Part shown: in pieces, positions 1 to 8,909 of the stretch
Numbering within the stretch: position 1 is the stretch's first letter
Layout: the number at the start of each line of letters is the position of its first letter
Assembly: GCA_016933195.1 (NCBI GenBank)
Contig: JAFGBN010000122.1
Location: 1-37,436 of the forward strand
Source of the DNA: Dehalococcoidia bacterium
GTDB taxonomy: Bacteria > Chloroflexota > Dehalococcoidia > GIF9 > AB-539-J10
Direction: 5' to 3'
Length of the DNA stretch: 37,436 bases
Made by a program: the position numbers and the translations under genes
Notes under the pieces: model-generated
The model's input: only the letters and a program-made list of their open reading frames with translations
The model's database searches: none
What the model was told of the DNA's origin: nothing

Positions 1-167
1 ACGCTGACCTGCCTGGCATTTGGTGCCCAAACGGCGAAATAAGTTCCTTCAACTCCGCCTACGCTGGTAGTATGGGCTCCCAGCTTTTCATAGAGTCTGT
101 AGTGAGACCCCTCATTGAAGAGATAAAGGTCATCATCGGAGAGCAGCGTCACATCGTAGCTAACCAT
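1..167 (-). CDS. glgB: 1,4-alpha-glucan branching enzyme, N-terminal part (truncated by window edge)
   Basis: Reverse-strand translation from ATG (complement 165-167) preceded by [69 protein letters not shown], typical of the GlgB N-terminus (LxxFNEGxHxxLYxxLGAH...[11 protein letters not shown]). Not listed in the ORF track because it is partial. Confidence 0.9.
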   Translation of the reverse strand, partial: MVSYDVTLLSDDDLYLFNEGSHYRLYEKLGAHTTSVGGVEGTYFAVWAPNARQVS

Positions 168-248
168 TTGAACCTCCTCAATTTGCTTTGCCTTTTTACC
201 TTTGCGCTCTGCCATTTCACTCTGTTCCTCAGCTACACTCGTTTTCAG

Positions 249-3200
249 CTAGCTTCCGGCTTCCATCAACTGCAGTATTCCCTGAAGAGGTACTTTCACC
301 CAGTCGGGCCGGTTGTTAAGTTCATACCCGATCTCATATATTGCCTTCTCCAGAATATAGGCATCGAGCAGGATTCTTAGATGTTCCGGATCCTCAGGTA
401 GCAAACCAACTGGACTAATGACGTCGAGATATGAAGCTAGGAAAGCTACCGAAACCCAGACATACCAGTACTGTGCCCAGTGCTGGAGTAACGGCCAATC
501 ATCCTCTGGCCTTTGCGCCTGCGGCGCTTGGCGGAGTAAAGCACTGTGGGCAGCATAGTGAAGTGACCTTATCATGCCAGCAACATCCAGCAAAGGTGAA
601 CGCTTCAGACGACGCTCACTCAGGGAGCGGGCTGGCTCACCCTCGAAGTCTATAATGACAAAGTCCTTTCCAGTAAACAGTATCTGCCCCAGATGATAAT
701 CACCGTGGCAACGGATACGGGCTGCCGAAATCTTCTGCTTGCGTATCGGCTGATAGCGTCCTATGATTTCCTTTTCCAAATCAAGAACTTGCTGCGCATC
801 CTCCCTCAGTTCTTCGGGGATGTTTGTTAATTGCTCTCTTAATATCTGTAGCGTCCTGATGGTGAAGCTTCGCATGGATTGATAGAGGGACGCTTGATAC
901 ATGTGAGTAAAGAACTCCGGAGCAAAGTCCGGGTCATCCAACCCCGATGCTAGGGCTACATGCATCTCAGCGGTGCGCTGTCCCAGGAGCTGTGCTGAGT
1001 TCAGATAGGGGCCAATGGTCTCTTTGGCCAGAGGAGGCAGTTCCTTGGGCAATGATAACATATGCTTCCGGGGAATTGGCGGTGCTTGAACTGTCGCATG
1101 CGCCAACACACTCTGAAGGTAGCGTTCCAGGGAGTCCAGGGTATATTGCCAGGCATCACCTTCATTGGCTATAAAGCCCTGCAGGATGGCCAGAGTCATC
1201 GGTTTACCTCTTCTGCGCTTGTACTCCAGTGCTCCGGCGACCTGAGAGATGTGCTCAAACGGCGTCTTTTCGGTTAAAAATCGACCAATTTCGAGGTCGG
1301 GGTTGATCCCCTCTTCAAGCCGACGAAAGAGCTTCAGAATCAATCGGTCATCGTACATTACGGAAGTATTGCTCTGTTCAACCTTCATAGGAATAGATTC
1401 CAGAGCATCCGAGTATGAACCACGGGCGTTTCGAAAGACCTTGGTTGGTGAGGCTGATATCTCACCGATTTTCCCTTTGAAGTGACGTTTTCGCCCGATC
1501 GCTTGCAGGAGAAACTTGCTGAAGTCTTTATCTACCAGGGCGTCGTAAAGTATCCATTGGCTGTCCATATTACGCGGCTTCAAGTTGGCGACGAGCGCAT
1601 GTGGATATTCTTTCATAAGTTCGCCAGACTTATCGCTAACCGCAGTGGTAAGGGGAACCACGTAAGTCTCGGGTTCACCTTCAGTATACTCAATCTGAAT
1701 TAGGACAATGTAGGTAGTTGATTGACCGAAGCGCATCGGTATAACATCCTCAATATCGGCTGATCGCATCACTCGTGCTTTGCTACGGAACCAGCGTCGC
1801 CCTCTCATATAGTCACTCAAAGTCCTCTCTAGGAGAAACCAGTTATCCCTCTCGAAGAGCTCGTCTTTTTCGCGTGCTATAGTCGGCATGGCACTGGCTT
1901 CCTCGGAAGGCAGTGCACGGACACGCATTGCTTCTGCTGGCTGCGGCTCAAGAGAGAACCAGAAAAAACCATAGGGACCTAAAGTAAAGTAATACTTGCT
2001 ATCGTTAATCGGGTCGAACTGTATTCGACCAAACAGGTCAACTGGCCGCCATCCTACAAATTGCGAGAGGTCAAGCTTAGTCTGCTGTGGCAAATGGGAT
2101 AGATTTGCCACCATCAGAATTGTCTCTTCGTCATAGCGACGTAAATAGGCCAAGACCTTGCGGTTTTCTGGCTGAAGAAACTCGAGACCACCTTGGCCGA
2201 AGGCCTTGAAACGTTTCCTCAAGGCAATCATACGCTTCATCCACCACAGCAGAGAGTCAGAGTTGTTCTGTTGGGTTTCAACATTGACTGCCTCGTAATG
2301 ATACTCTGGGTCAATAATTGGTGGAAGGTATAGCCTCTGAGGGTTTGCACGCGAGAACCCGCTATTTCTATCTGGGCTCCACTGCATAGGTGTACGCACT
2401 CCGTTCCGATCACCAAGATAGAAGTTGTCGCCCATGCCGATTTCGTCGCCATAGTAAATAACCGGTGTGCCCGGTAGAGAAAAGAGCAGAGCATTCATAA
2501 GTTCAATCTTCTTACGGTCATTGTTTAGAAGCGGGGCCAGTCGGCGCCGTATGCCGAGATTTATCCTGGCTGACGGGTCACTGGCATAGACGCGGTACAT
2601 ATAGTCACGTTCCTCGTCGGTGACCATCTCCAGCGTCAACTCATCGTGGTTTCTCAGGAAGATTGCCCACTGGCATAGCTCCGGGATTGACGGCGTCTGA
2701 CGCAGTATGTCTATGATGGGAAAACGGTCCTCCATTCGTATTGCCATGAATAACCGTGGCATAAGTGGGAAATGGAAGCACATGTGGAACTCGTCTGCGT
2801 TGCCGAAATATGGCACAGCATCTTCAGGCCACTGGTTAGCCTCAGCCAGGAGCATGCGGTTCTTGAATTTCTTATCAATACGGGCACGCAGTTCTTTGAG
2901 AAAAGCGTGGGTCTCCGGAAGATTCTCGCAGTTAGTTCTCTCCCTTTCATACAGGTATGGCACAGCGTCACATCGCAGACCATCAACACCGAGCTTAAGC
3001 CAGAACTCCATAACCTTGAATATGGCCTGCCGAACAGCAGGGTTATCATAGTTGAGGTCAGGCTGATGAGAATAAAAGCGATGCCAGTAGTATGCTTTGG
3101 TCAGATGGTCCCATGTCCAGTTGGAATGTTCGAAGTCCTTGAAAATGATGCGGGCATCTCTGTACTTGTCTGCAGTGTCACTCCAGACATAGAAATTGCG

Positions 3201-3605
3201 GTAGCGGCTTCCAGGTGGTGCTTTTCGTGCTCTCTGGAACCATGGATGCTGGTCGGAGGTATGGTTTACCACCAGCTCTGTAATGACCCGGATACCGCGA
3301 CGGTGAGCTTCGTCAACAAAGGTCTTGAAATCCTGCATGTCGCCGTAGACTGGTTGTATACTAGTGAAGTCGGAAATATCATAGCCATCGTCCTTAAGTG
3401 GTGAGGGGTAAAAGGGGAGTAACCATATCGCTGTGACTCCGAGGTCCATGAGATAGTCCAGCTTGTCAATAAGGCCGCGGAAGTCTCCCACGCCATCCTC
3501 GTCGCTGTCGGCAAATGCCCGCACATGAAGTTCGTAGATTATGGCATCTTTGTACCATAACGGGTCATCGCTGACTTGCCATAATTCTATATTTCTTCTT
3601 GCCAT
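249..3605 (-). CDS. treS: Trehalose synthase / maltokinase fusion (TreS-Mak)
   Basis: 1118 aa. N-terminal GH13 TreS motifs (WYKDAIIYELHVRAFADS, GLRCDAVPYL, LRNHDELTLEM). C-terminal maltokinase motifs (RRWFRSKAR, CHGDYHLGQIL, VIIDFEGEP). Confidence 0.95.
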   Translation of the reverse strand: MARRNIELWQVSDDPLWYKDAIIYELHVRAFADSDEDGVGDFRGLIDKLDYLMDLGVTAIWLLPFYPSPLKDDGYDISDFTSIQPVYGDMQDFKTFVDEAHRRGIRVITELVVNHTSDQHPWFQRARKAPPGSRYRNFYVWSDTADKYRDARIIFKDFEHSNWTWDHLTKAYYWHRFYSHQPDLNYDNPAVRQAIFKVMEFWLKLGVDGLRCDAVPYLYERERTNCENLPETHAFLKELRARIDKKFKNRMLLAEANQWPEDAVPYFGNADEFHMCFHFPLMPRLFMAIRMEDRFPIIDILRQTPSIPELCQWAIFLRNHDELTLEMVTDEERDYMYRVYASDPSARINLGIRRRLAPLLNNDRKKIELMNALLFSLPGTPVIYYGDEIGMGDNFYLGDRNGVRTPMQWSPDRNSGFSRANPQRLYLPPIIDPEYHYEAVNVETQQNNSDSLLWWMKRMIALRKRFKAFGQGGLEFLQPENRKVLAYLRRYDEETILMVANLSHLPQQTKLDLSQFVGWRPVDLFGRIQFDPINDSKYYFTLGPYGFFWFSLEPQPAEAMRVRALPSEEASAMPTIAREKDELFERDNWFLLERTLSDYMRGRRWFRSKARVMRSADIEDVIPMRFGQSTTYIVLIQIEYTEGEPETYVVPLTTAVSDKSGELMKEYPHALVANLKPRNMDSQWILYDALVDKDFSKFLLQAIGRKRHFKGKIGEISASPTKVFRNARGSYSDALESIPMKVEQSNTSVMYDDRLILKLFRRLEEGINPDLEIGRFLTEKTPFEHISQVAGALEYKRRRGKPMTLAILQGFIANEGDAWQYTLDSLERYLQSVLAHATVQAPPIPRKHMLSLPKELPPLAKETIGPYLNSAQLLGQRTAEMHVALASGLDDPDFAPEFFTHMYQASLYQSMRSFTIRTLQILREQLTNIPEELREDAQQVLDLEKEIIGRYQPIRKQKISAARIRCHGDYHLGQILFTGKDFVIIDFEGEPARSLSERRLKRSPLLDVAGMIRSLHYAAHSALLRQAPQAQRPEDDWPLLQHWAQYWYVWVSVAFLASYLDVISPVGLLPEDPEHLRILLDAYILEKAIYEIGYELNNRPDWVKVPLQGILQLMEAGS

Positions 3606-3608
3606 GTC

Positions 3609-3968
3609 TTACTCACCAAGTAATGTATGTATGTATTCAATCAACTCCTTTATAGTGAGCGGCTTCACCAGCAGGCCGCTAGCACCGTGTTTCATGCTGT
3701 CCTTCTGAATAAGGGGACTGCGCTGGGGAGAAATCACGATAAACGGTATCTTTGCCTCTCGTAACACTTCGCAGCGTTCCCAGATACGCTGGTCAAAACC
3801 TGAAAGGTCTATAAGTGCTAGAGCAGTATCCTTTTTCTCCTGAATGAAACTATCCATCTCCTCAAGGCTGGCAGCATTCAATGTCTCGTAGCCTTCTTTG
3901 ATAAGCTGCTGCGATAGGAGTTCCAGGTTTGCCCGGTCATTGCCCACAGAAAGAATTGTCGTTTTCAT
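3609..3968 (-). CDS. Response-regulator receiver-domain protein (stand-alone)
   Basis: 119 aa, MKTTILSVGNDRANLELLSQQLIKEGYETLNA...ALIDLSGFD...PFIVISPQ...GASGLLVKPLTIKELIEYI: CheY-like fold with ALIDLS and LVKP motifs. Confidence 0.8.
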   Translation of the reverse strand: MKTTILSVGNDRANLELLSQQLIKEGYETLNAASLEEMDSFIQEKKDTALALIDLSGFDQRIWERCEVLREAKIPFIVISPQRSPLIQKDSMKHGASGLLVKPLTIKELIEYIHTLLGE

Positions 3969-3981
3969 ACCTTTGCTCCAG

Positions 3982-4260
3982 CTAGTCCCCGGAGATTTTA
4001 CCTAGTGTAATGCCGCCACTAAGAATCCCCTGTATCCTATTGAGAGATTCACCCAGTGCAACAAATAGTGCCTTCTCTCCATTGCTTGCCCCAGAAGCCA
4101 AGAAGTGCAATCTCAAAGTGCTCTTCTCACTGCCAAGGCCTCCCCGTACCAGATATACCCGCTGGAGTACAAACCCCTGATTCATAATTTCATCCAGTCC
4201 TGCAACTCCTGTAGAAACACGAGTATCAGTTTTATTTGATTCCTCTTGCTTACGCTGCAT
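3982..4260 (-). pseudogene. Truncated KaiC/RecA-superfamily ATPase remnant
   Basis: 92 aa, RVSTGVAGLDEIMNQGFVLQRVYLVRGGLGSEKSTLRLHFLASGASNGEKALFVALGES: matches the KaiC-like N-terminus (TGIxGLDxxxxGG...VRGGPGTGKTTLxLHFL) but ends soon after Walker A, and the motif's last Gly is Glu (GSEKST). Confidence 0.7.
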
Positions 4261-4378
4261 AGTACCTCCCCCCCCCTTTTTATTTTCCTATGCCTTACCT
4301 GATATCTTTTCTGGAACGGATTACGCTCAAACAAAGCCAATTCTAATAAGTTAAGTATTACATTTCAACCTTGCCTCT

Positions 4379-6391
4379 CTACATGTAATAGTCAAAATCC
4401 TGTTCTCTACGAATTCGCCGATGGATCCGGAAGATATGCGCCGGGCAGATACTTGGGTTCAGTTCGACATAATTCCCAGGGCCATGCCATAAATAACGGG
4501 CTCCACTTAAGAGGTCGTGAACCTGATAAGGTCGCTGCGGATCTAGCTCCCATGGTTCTATGGGAAGATGAACCCAGCCAGAGTGAGTGTAGTGCGGATT
4601 AAGGTTCACAACCGTAAGTATGATATTAGATAGGTCCTCGGTGTGCTTGCTGTAGCATATCAGCTCCCCATTATCTATGGCATGGAACCAGAGATTCTGG
4701 TTGCTCTGGAGAGCCGGATTCTCTCGGCGTATTTGGTTAACACGAACAATGAAATCCTTTAAGCTATCAGCCCTATTGATATCCCAGTGCTTTATCTCGT
4801 ATTTCTCCGAGTCCAGATATTCTTCGCTGCCATGCTCCCTGGGGGTGTTCACACAGAGTTCGAATGGCGGACCGTAGATGCCATAGTTGGATGCCAATGT
4901 AGCTGCCAGTACCAGGCGTGCCATGAAAGCTGGCCTACCGCCGGACTGCAGGTATTCGGTTAAGATATCAGGTGTATTCGGCCAGAAATTTGGCTGGTAA
5001 AATTCGCACACATCGCTCTGGGTGAGCTCAGTCAAGTATTGAGTTAGCTCTTCCTTAGTATTGCGCCAAGCAAAATAGGTATATGATTGAGTAAAGCCCA
5101 GCTTGGCCAACTGATGCATAACCTTGGGGCGGGTGAAAGCCTCGGCTAGGAAGATAGTGTCGGGATATTCCTTTTTTACCTCCGCGATTAGCCATTGCCA
5201 GAAGCAAAAAGCCTTGGTATGGGGATTATCCACGCGGAAAATACGCACTCCCTGCTCAATCCAGAACAGGAAAACACTCTTCCATTCCTCCCAGAGCTCG
5301 TGCCAGTGCTCGGACTCAAAGTTAAGAGGGTAAATATCCTGGTATTTCTTAGGTGGATTTTCGGCATACTGAATGGTACCATCTGGACGCCGTACGAACC
5401 ACGCCGGGTGTTCTCTCACGTAGGGGTGGTCGGGAGAACACTGGATGGCGATATCTAAGGCAATTTCGATGCCGTATTCCTTTGCTTTGTCTACAAGATG
5501 GCGGAAGTCCTCCAGGGTACCAAGCTGAGGATGGATAGTTTTGTGCCCGCCTTCCTCTGCGCCGATGGCCCATGGGGTTCCGGGGTCATCTGGGGCAGCC
5601 TTGATCGCATTGTTCTTCCCCTTGCGGAGGGTTCTGCCAATAGGGTGAATAGGGGGGAAATAAAGCACATCGAAGCCCATTGCCGCTATATACGGAAGGC
5701 GGGCTTCACAGTCCTTGAAGGTGCCGTGCCGTCCTGGTTCATTGCTGCAAGAGCGTGGGAACATCTCATACCAGGTGCTGAATCGAGCCTTCACCCGTTC
5801 TACGGACACTACTAATTCCCTGGGATAAGTGACGGCAAATTGCCTATCTGAATATTTGTCCATTAATTTGGCAACTTCTTCACTCAGGGCTAGCTGCACC
5901 TTATCTAACTGCGAGGTCTGCGAAGATTCTAAAGTCTTCCCCCACTCCTGCATTGTCTTGCTATCGACTTTGGAAGCCTGTCCGCTTGCCTCGGCAATAA
6001 GATTTGCTCCCACTAATAGATTTATGTTTATGTCTTCCTGACCAGCTTCAACACGCTTCTGAAAATCTTTGCGCCACGACTTAAACCTATCAATCCAGGC
6101 TGTTACAGTGTACAGATAGCGTCCAAGTTCTATAACCAGGAAGGAGCCCTTCCACCTGTCATTGGTAGTCAGTTCCATTGGAGCTTCGGTCCACTCTGTC
6201 TCTCTCTCTTTTCGATACAGGAGCATAGCTGTAATCACATCGTGACCATCAGCAAAAATATCGGCTTCTACCTCTACCTTTTCACCGACCACAGCTTTTG
6301 CCGGGAACAAGCCACTGTCAACCTCAGGTTTCACTCCACTGATAATCACTCGCGCTCTGCCGTCTGACTGCTCCATATATTCATTCCTCAC
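4379..6391 (-). CDS. glgE: Alpha-1,4-glucan:maltose-1-phosphate maltosyltransferase
   Basis: 670 aa with GlgE-type N-terminal domain and motifs FYEMFPRS-like (WYEMFPRSCS), GFDVLYFPPIHPIG, ALDIAIQCSPDHPYV, GVRIFRVDNPHTKAFCFWQWLI, FLAEAFTRPKVM. Confidence 0.95.
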   Translation of the reverse strand: MRNEYMEQSDGRARVIISGVKPEVDSGLFPAKAVVGEKVEVEADIFADGHDVITAMLLYRKERETEWTEAPMELTTNDRWKGSFLVIELGRYLYTVTAWIDRFKSWRKDFQKRVEAGQEDININLLVGANLIAEASGQASKVDSKTMQEWGKTLESSQTSQLDKVQLALSEEVAKLMDKYSDRQFAVTYPRELVVSVERVKARFSTWYEMFPRSCSNEPGRHGTFKDCEARLPYIAAMGFDVLYFPPIHPIGRTLRKGKNNAIKAAPDDPGTPWAIGAEEGGHKTIHPQLGTLEDFRHLVDKAKEYGIEIALDIAIQCSPDHPYVREHPAWFVRRPDGTIQYAENPPKKYQDIYPLNFESEHWHELWEEWKSVFLFWIEQGVRIFRVDNPHTKAFCFWQWLIAEVKKEYPDTIFLAEAFTRPKVMHQLAKLGFTQSYTYFAWRNTKEELTQYLTELTQSDVCEFYQPNFWPNTPDILTEYLQSGGRPAFMARLVLAATLASNYGIYGPPFELCVNTPREHGSEEYLDSEKYEIKHWDINRADSLKDFIVRVNQIRRENPALQSNQNLWFHAIDNGELICYSKHTEDLSNIILTVVNLNPHYTHSGWVHLPIEPWELDPQRPYQVHDLLSGARYLWHGPGNYVELNPSICPAHIFRIHRRIRREQDFDYYM

Positions 6392-6397
6392 TTTCAG

Positions 6398-7840
6398 TCA
6401 TCGCTCGTCAATCTTCTCCACCTTTAGTAGATTAGTTGAACCAGCCACTCCTATAGGGACACCCCCGGTGATCACTATCAAATCACCAAGCTTGGCCAGT
6501 CCCGTCTTCTTAGCTAGCTTGGCTCCACTGCTGAAGAGTTCGTCTACCATCGATACTGGACCTATTTGGAAGGGGTACACACCCCAATGGAGTAATACCC
6601 TGCCGGATATCAAATCACTGGGTGTTATCGCCAGTATGGGCACCCGCGGGCGGTATTTTGAAACTCTCCTAGCCGTGCTTCCCGACTGGGTAAAGGCCAC
6701 AATGGCTACTGCCCCCAGGCTTTCTGCCGTATGGCAGGCACTATAGCTTATTAGCTCATCCGTCTCGTGTTCAATCCACGTGCTCCTTTCGGCAATCAAG
6801 TGCACATAGGAGAGCCTCTTCTCGGTTTCTTGAGCGATTTTGGCCATAGTCCTTACTGCCTGTACCGGGTATTTCCCAATCGAAGTCTCCGCCGAGAGCA
6901 TAGTTGCATCGGTGCCGTCGAAGATGGCGTTGGCCACATCGGTGACTTCGGCTCGCGTCGGGCGAGCAGCATTAACCATTGACTCAAGCATCTGGGTAGC
7001 GGTGATCGCCGGCTTACCAGCACGGTTACACTTCTGGATGATTTCCTTCTGTATAAGCGGCACTCTCTCCAGAGGAATGTCCACACCCAGGTCTCCACGC
7101 GCCACCATGATGCCGTCACTGGCCGACAGTATATCATCAAAATCCTTCACTGCCTGTCCCCGCTCAATTTTCGAAATGACAGGAACATCTGCATTGTGCT
7201 CGCTCAATACAGCTCTTATGGCGAATATGTCTTCAGCGCTGCTGACAAAGGAAATAGCCAGGTAATCTGGCTTTTGTTGGACAGCAAAGGCCAGATGTTC
7301 ACGCAAGGCATCAGTGATGAAGGAGCCTGAAGTACGCATGCCGGGAACGACGAGCCCGCGTCTCTCGGTGAGCACACCGCCCACTGTTACTCTACATTTC
7401 ACTTCATTGCCATTCTTCCCAAGCACTCTCAACTGCATGGCACCATCATCTAGCAGGATAGTGTCGCCTATTTTTATATCCTGCGGCAGATTAGGAAGGT
7501 TGACCGGCACTTCAGCTGCATCTCCCTCAATGTCTCTGGTGGTTAGCGTTAACGGAGCACCCTTTTTCAAAACCGCCTGACCATCTTTGAGCCTGCCAGT
7601 GCGATATTTGGGCCCTGGCAGATCTATGAGAATCGCCATCTTCATACCCAGTCGCTGGCTTATTCTTCTCACGGTGCGAATATATTGAGCATGGATATCG
7701 TGTGTCCCATGCGACAGATTAAGCCTGGCAATATTCATACCGCTCCTGATAAGACGCTCAATGACTGAGGCTGTACCAGTCGCCGGGCCTATGGTACATA
7801 CTATCCTGGTTCGTCTCTTGAAGTAACCAGTCTGCTTCAT
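6398..7840 (-). CDS. pyk: Pyruvate kinase
   Basis: 480 aa, RRTRIVCTIGPATGTASVIERLIRSGMNIARLNLSHG, ISKIERGQAVKDFDDIL, DGIMVARGDLGVDIPLERVP, ATQMLESM. Confidence 0.97.
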   Translation of the reverse strand: MKQTGYFKRRTRIVCTIGPATGTASVIERLIRSGMNIARLNLSHGTHDIHAQYIRTVRRISQRLGMKMAILIDLPGPKYRTGRLKDGQAVLKKGAPLTLTTRDIEGDAAEVPVNLPNLPQDIKIGDTILLDDGAMQLRVLGKNGNEVKCRVTVGGVLTERRGLVVPGMRTSGSFITDALREHLAFAVQQKPDYLAISFVSSAEDIFAIRAVLSEHNADVPVISKIERGQAVKDFDDILSASDGIMVARGDLGVDIPLERVPLIQKEIIQKCNRAGKPAITATQMLESMVNAARPTRAEVTDVANAIFDGTDATMLSAETSIGKYPVQAVRTMAKIAQETEKRLSYVHLIAERSTWIEHETDELISYSACHTAESLGAVAIVAFTQSGSTARRVSKYRPRVPILAITPSDLISGRVLLHWGVYPFQIGPVSMVDELFSSGAKLAKKTGLAKLGDLIVITGGVPIGVAGSTNLLKVEKIDER

Positions 7841-7873
7841 ACCAAAACTCTGCCTAACTGAGTTACTAATAGG

Positions 7874-8866
7874 TTAATACTGCTCATACCAGCCCTCGTT
7901 TGCTGCCTCAAAATCTCCCTTATCGCTCCCCATCTTGGTATACCAGGTCTTTCCATACCTGTTGACCATCTCGGCCAGTTCCTTGAGCCTGGGAGCAGCG
8001 GTACTGTTGAAGAAATCCATCCTCTCTTCCCTGGAGCGAATCTGCACTCCCTCCTGCCACAGCGCTCGTCCGGCAAGGAAGCCAGATGCCCCGGCTTTAG
8101 AGGCAATTTCTACCTGCTTCTTGAACGTCTTGAAGTCAGCACCAGCACTGAGCAGCACCCAGGGCAACCGTGATGCCCGGTCTAGCTCCTGGCATAACTG
8201 CAGCAGCTTCTTCTCGTCCTGCTCAAATTCCATATCAGCCGGGAATTCCGCCTTCAATACGTCTATGGGTAGCGAGGTAATCTGGCGCGCAGTCTCAATC
8301 ACCAGCCCAGGCTTCATATCAGCAAACTTCGCTGCAGACACACCGCCTTCTTCAACAGGATAGCTCACCGGCTCGACCAGCAGGGGAATATCTTCCTTGA
8401 CACATTGGTCAGCAATCCTGGCAATGAGGTCCAGCTGCCGTGAAGCAATCTCTTTTAGGTCAGGACGGAAGTATACAAGAAGCTTAACTGCTGAAGCCCC
8501 CATTCTTTTCACCTTTTCTACGCTCCAGCCGGGCAAAAGCTCAGTAATCCTGGCGGTCTTTTCGCCAGAGTACCCCGTTTTTTCCATGCTGACGAGGAGG
8601 CCTATATGCCCCGGCAATATACCGGCGGCAATGGCCTGTGCTGCCCCATACACCGGATCAAGCAGAACGGCACTGGCGTAAGGTGCCACCGCTCGGCAGA
8701 GGTCAAGCTTGAAGTCAACCATGTCCTGATAAGTTACTGCATCAGGGTTTTGCTCATTCATGGCCCGTTGCAGTGCACCCCGGTGGTCAATGGCACAAAT
8801 AGTCAGGAAAGCATTATCGTCAGCAATCTGCTGCAGTCCTCTAAGCTTGCCGATAGGTAGATTCAT
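7874..8866 (-). CDS. LacD-like (tagatose-1,6-bisphosphate) class I aldolase family protein
   Basis: 330 aa, FLTICAIDHRGALQRAMNEQNP...LLDPVYGAAQAI...GASAVKLLVYFRPD...LVEPVSYPV...DVLKAEFPAD...PWVLLSAGADFKTF...GASGFLAGRALWQE, LacD/AroAlc-like TIM barrel. Confidence 0.85.
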   Translation of the reverse strand: MNLPIGKLRGLQQIADDNAFLTICAIDHRGALQRAMNEQNPDAVTYQDMVDFKLDLCRAVAPYASAVLLDPVYGAAQAIAAGILPGHIGLLVSMEKTGYSGEKTARITELLPGWSVEKVKRMGASAVKLLVYFRPDLKEIASRQLDLIARIADQCVKEDIPLLVEPVSYPVEEGGVSAAKFADMKPGLVIETARQITSLPIDVLKAEFPADMEFEQDEKKLLQLCQELDRASRLPWVLLSAGADFKTFKKQVEIASKAGASGFLAGRALWQEGVQIRSREERMDFFNSTAAPRLKELAEMVNRYGKTWYTKMGSDKGDFEAANEGWYEQY

Positions 8867-8909
8867 ATCCTTGCCTCCCTTGCGGAAATACTCTTCACTC
8901 TTTATCGCT

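Noticed and set aside
2772-3404. 210-aa plus-strand ORF inside treS
   Set aside because: Antisense to a strongly supported TreS-Mak coding region; no recognisable motifs.
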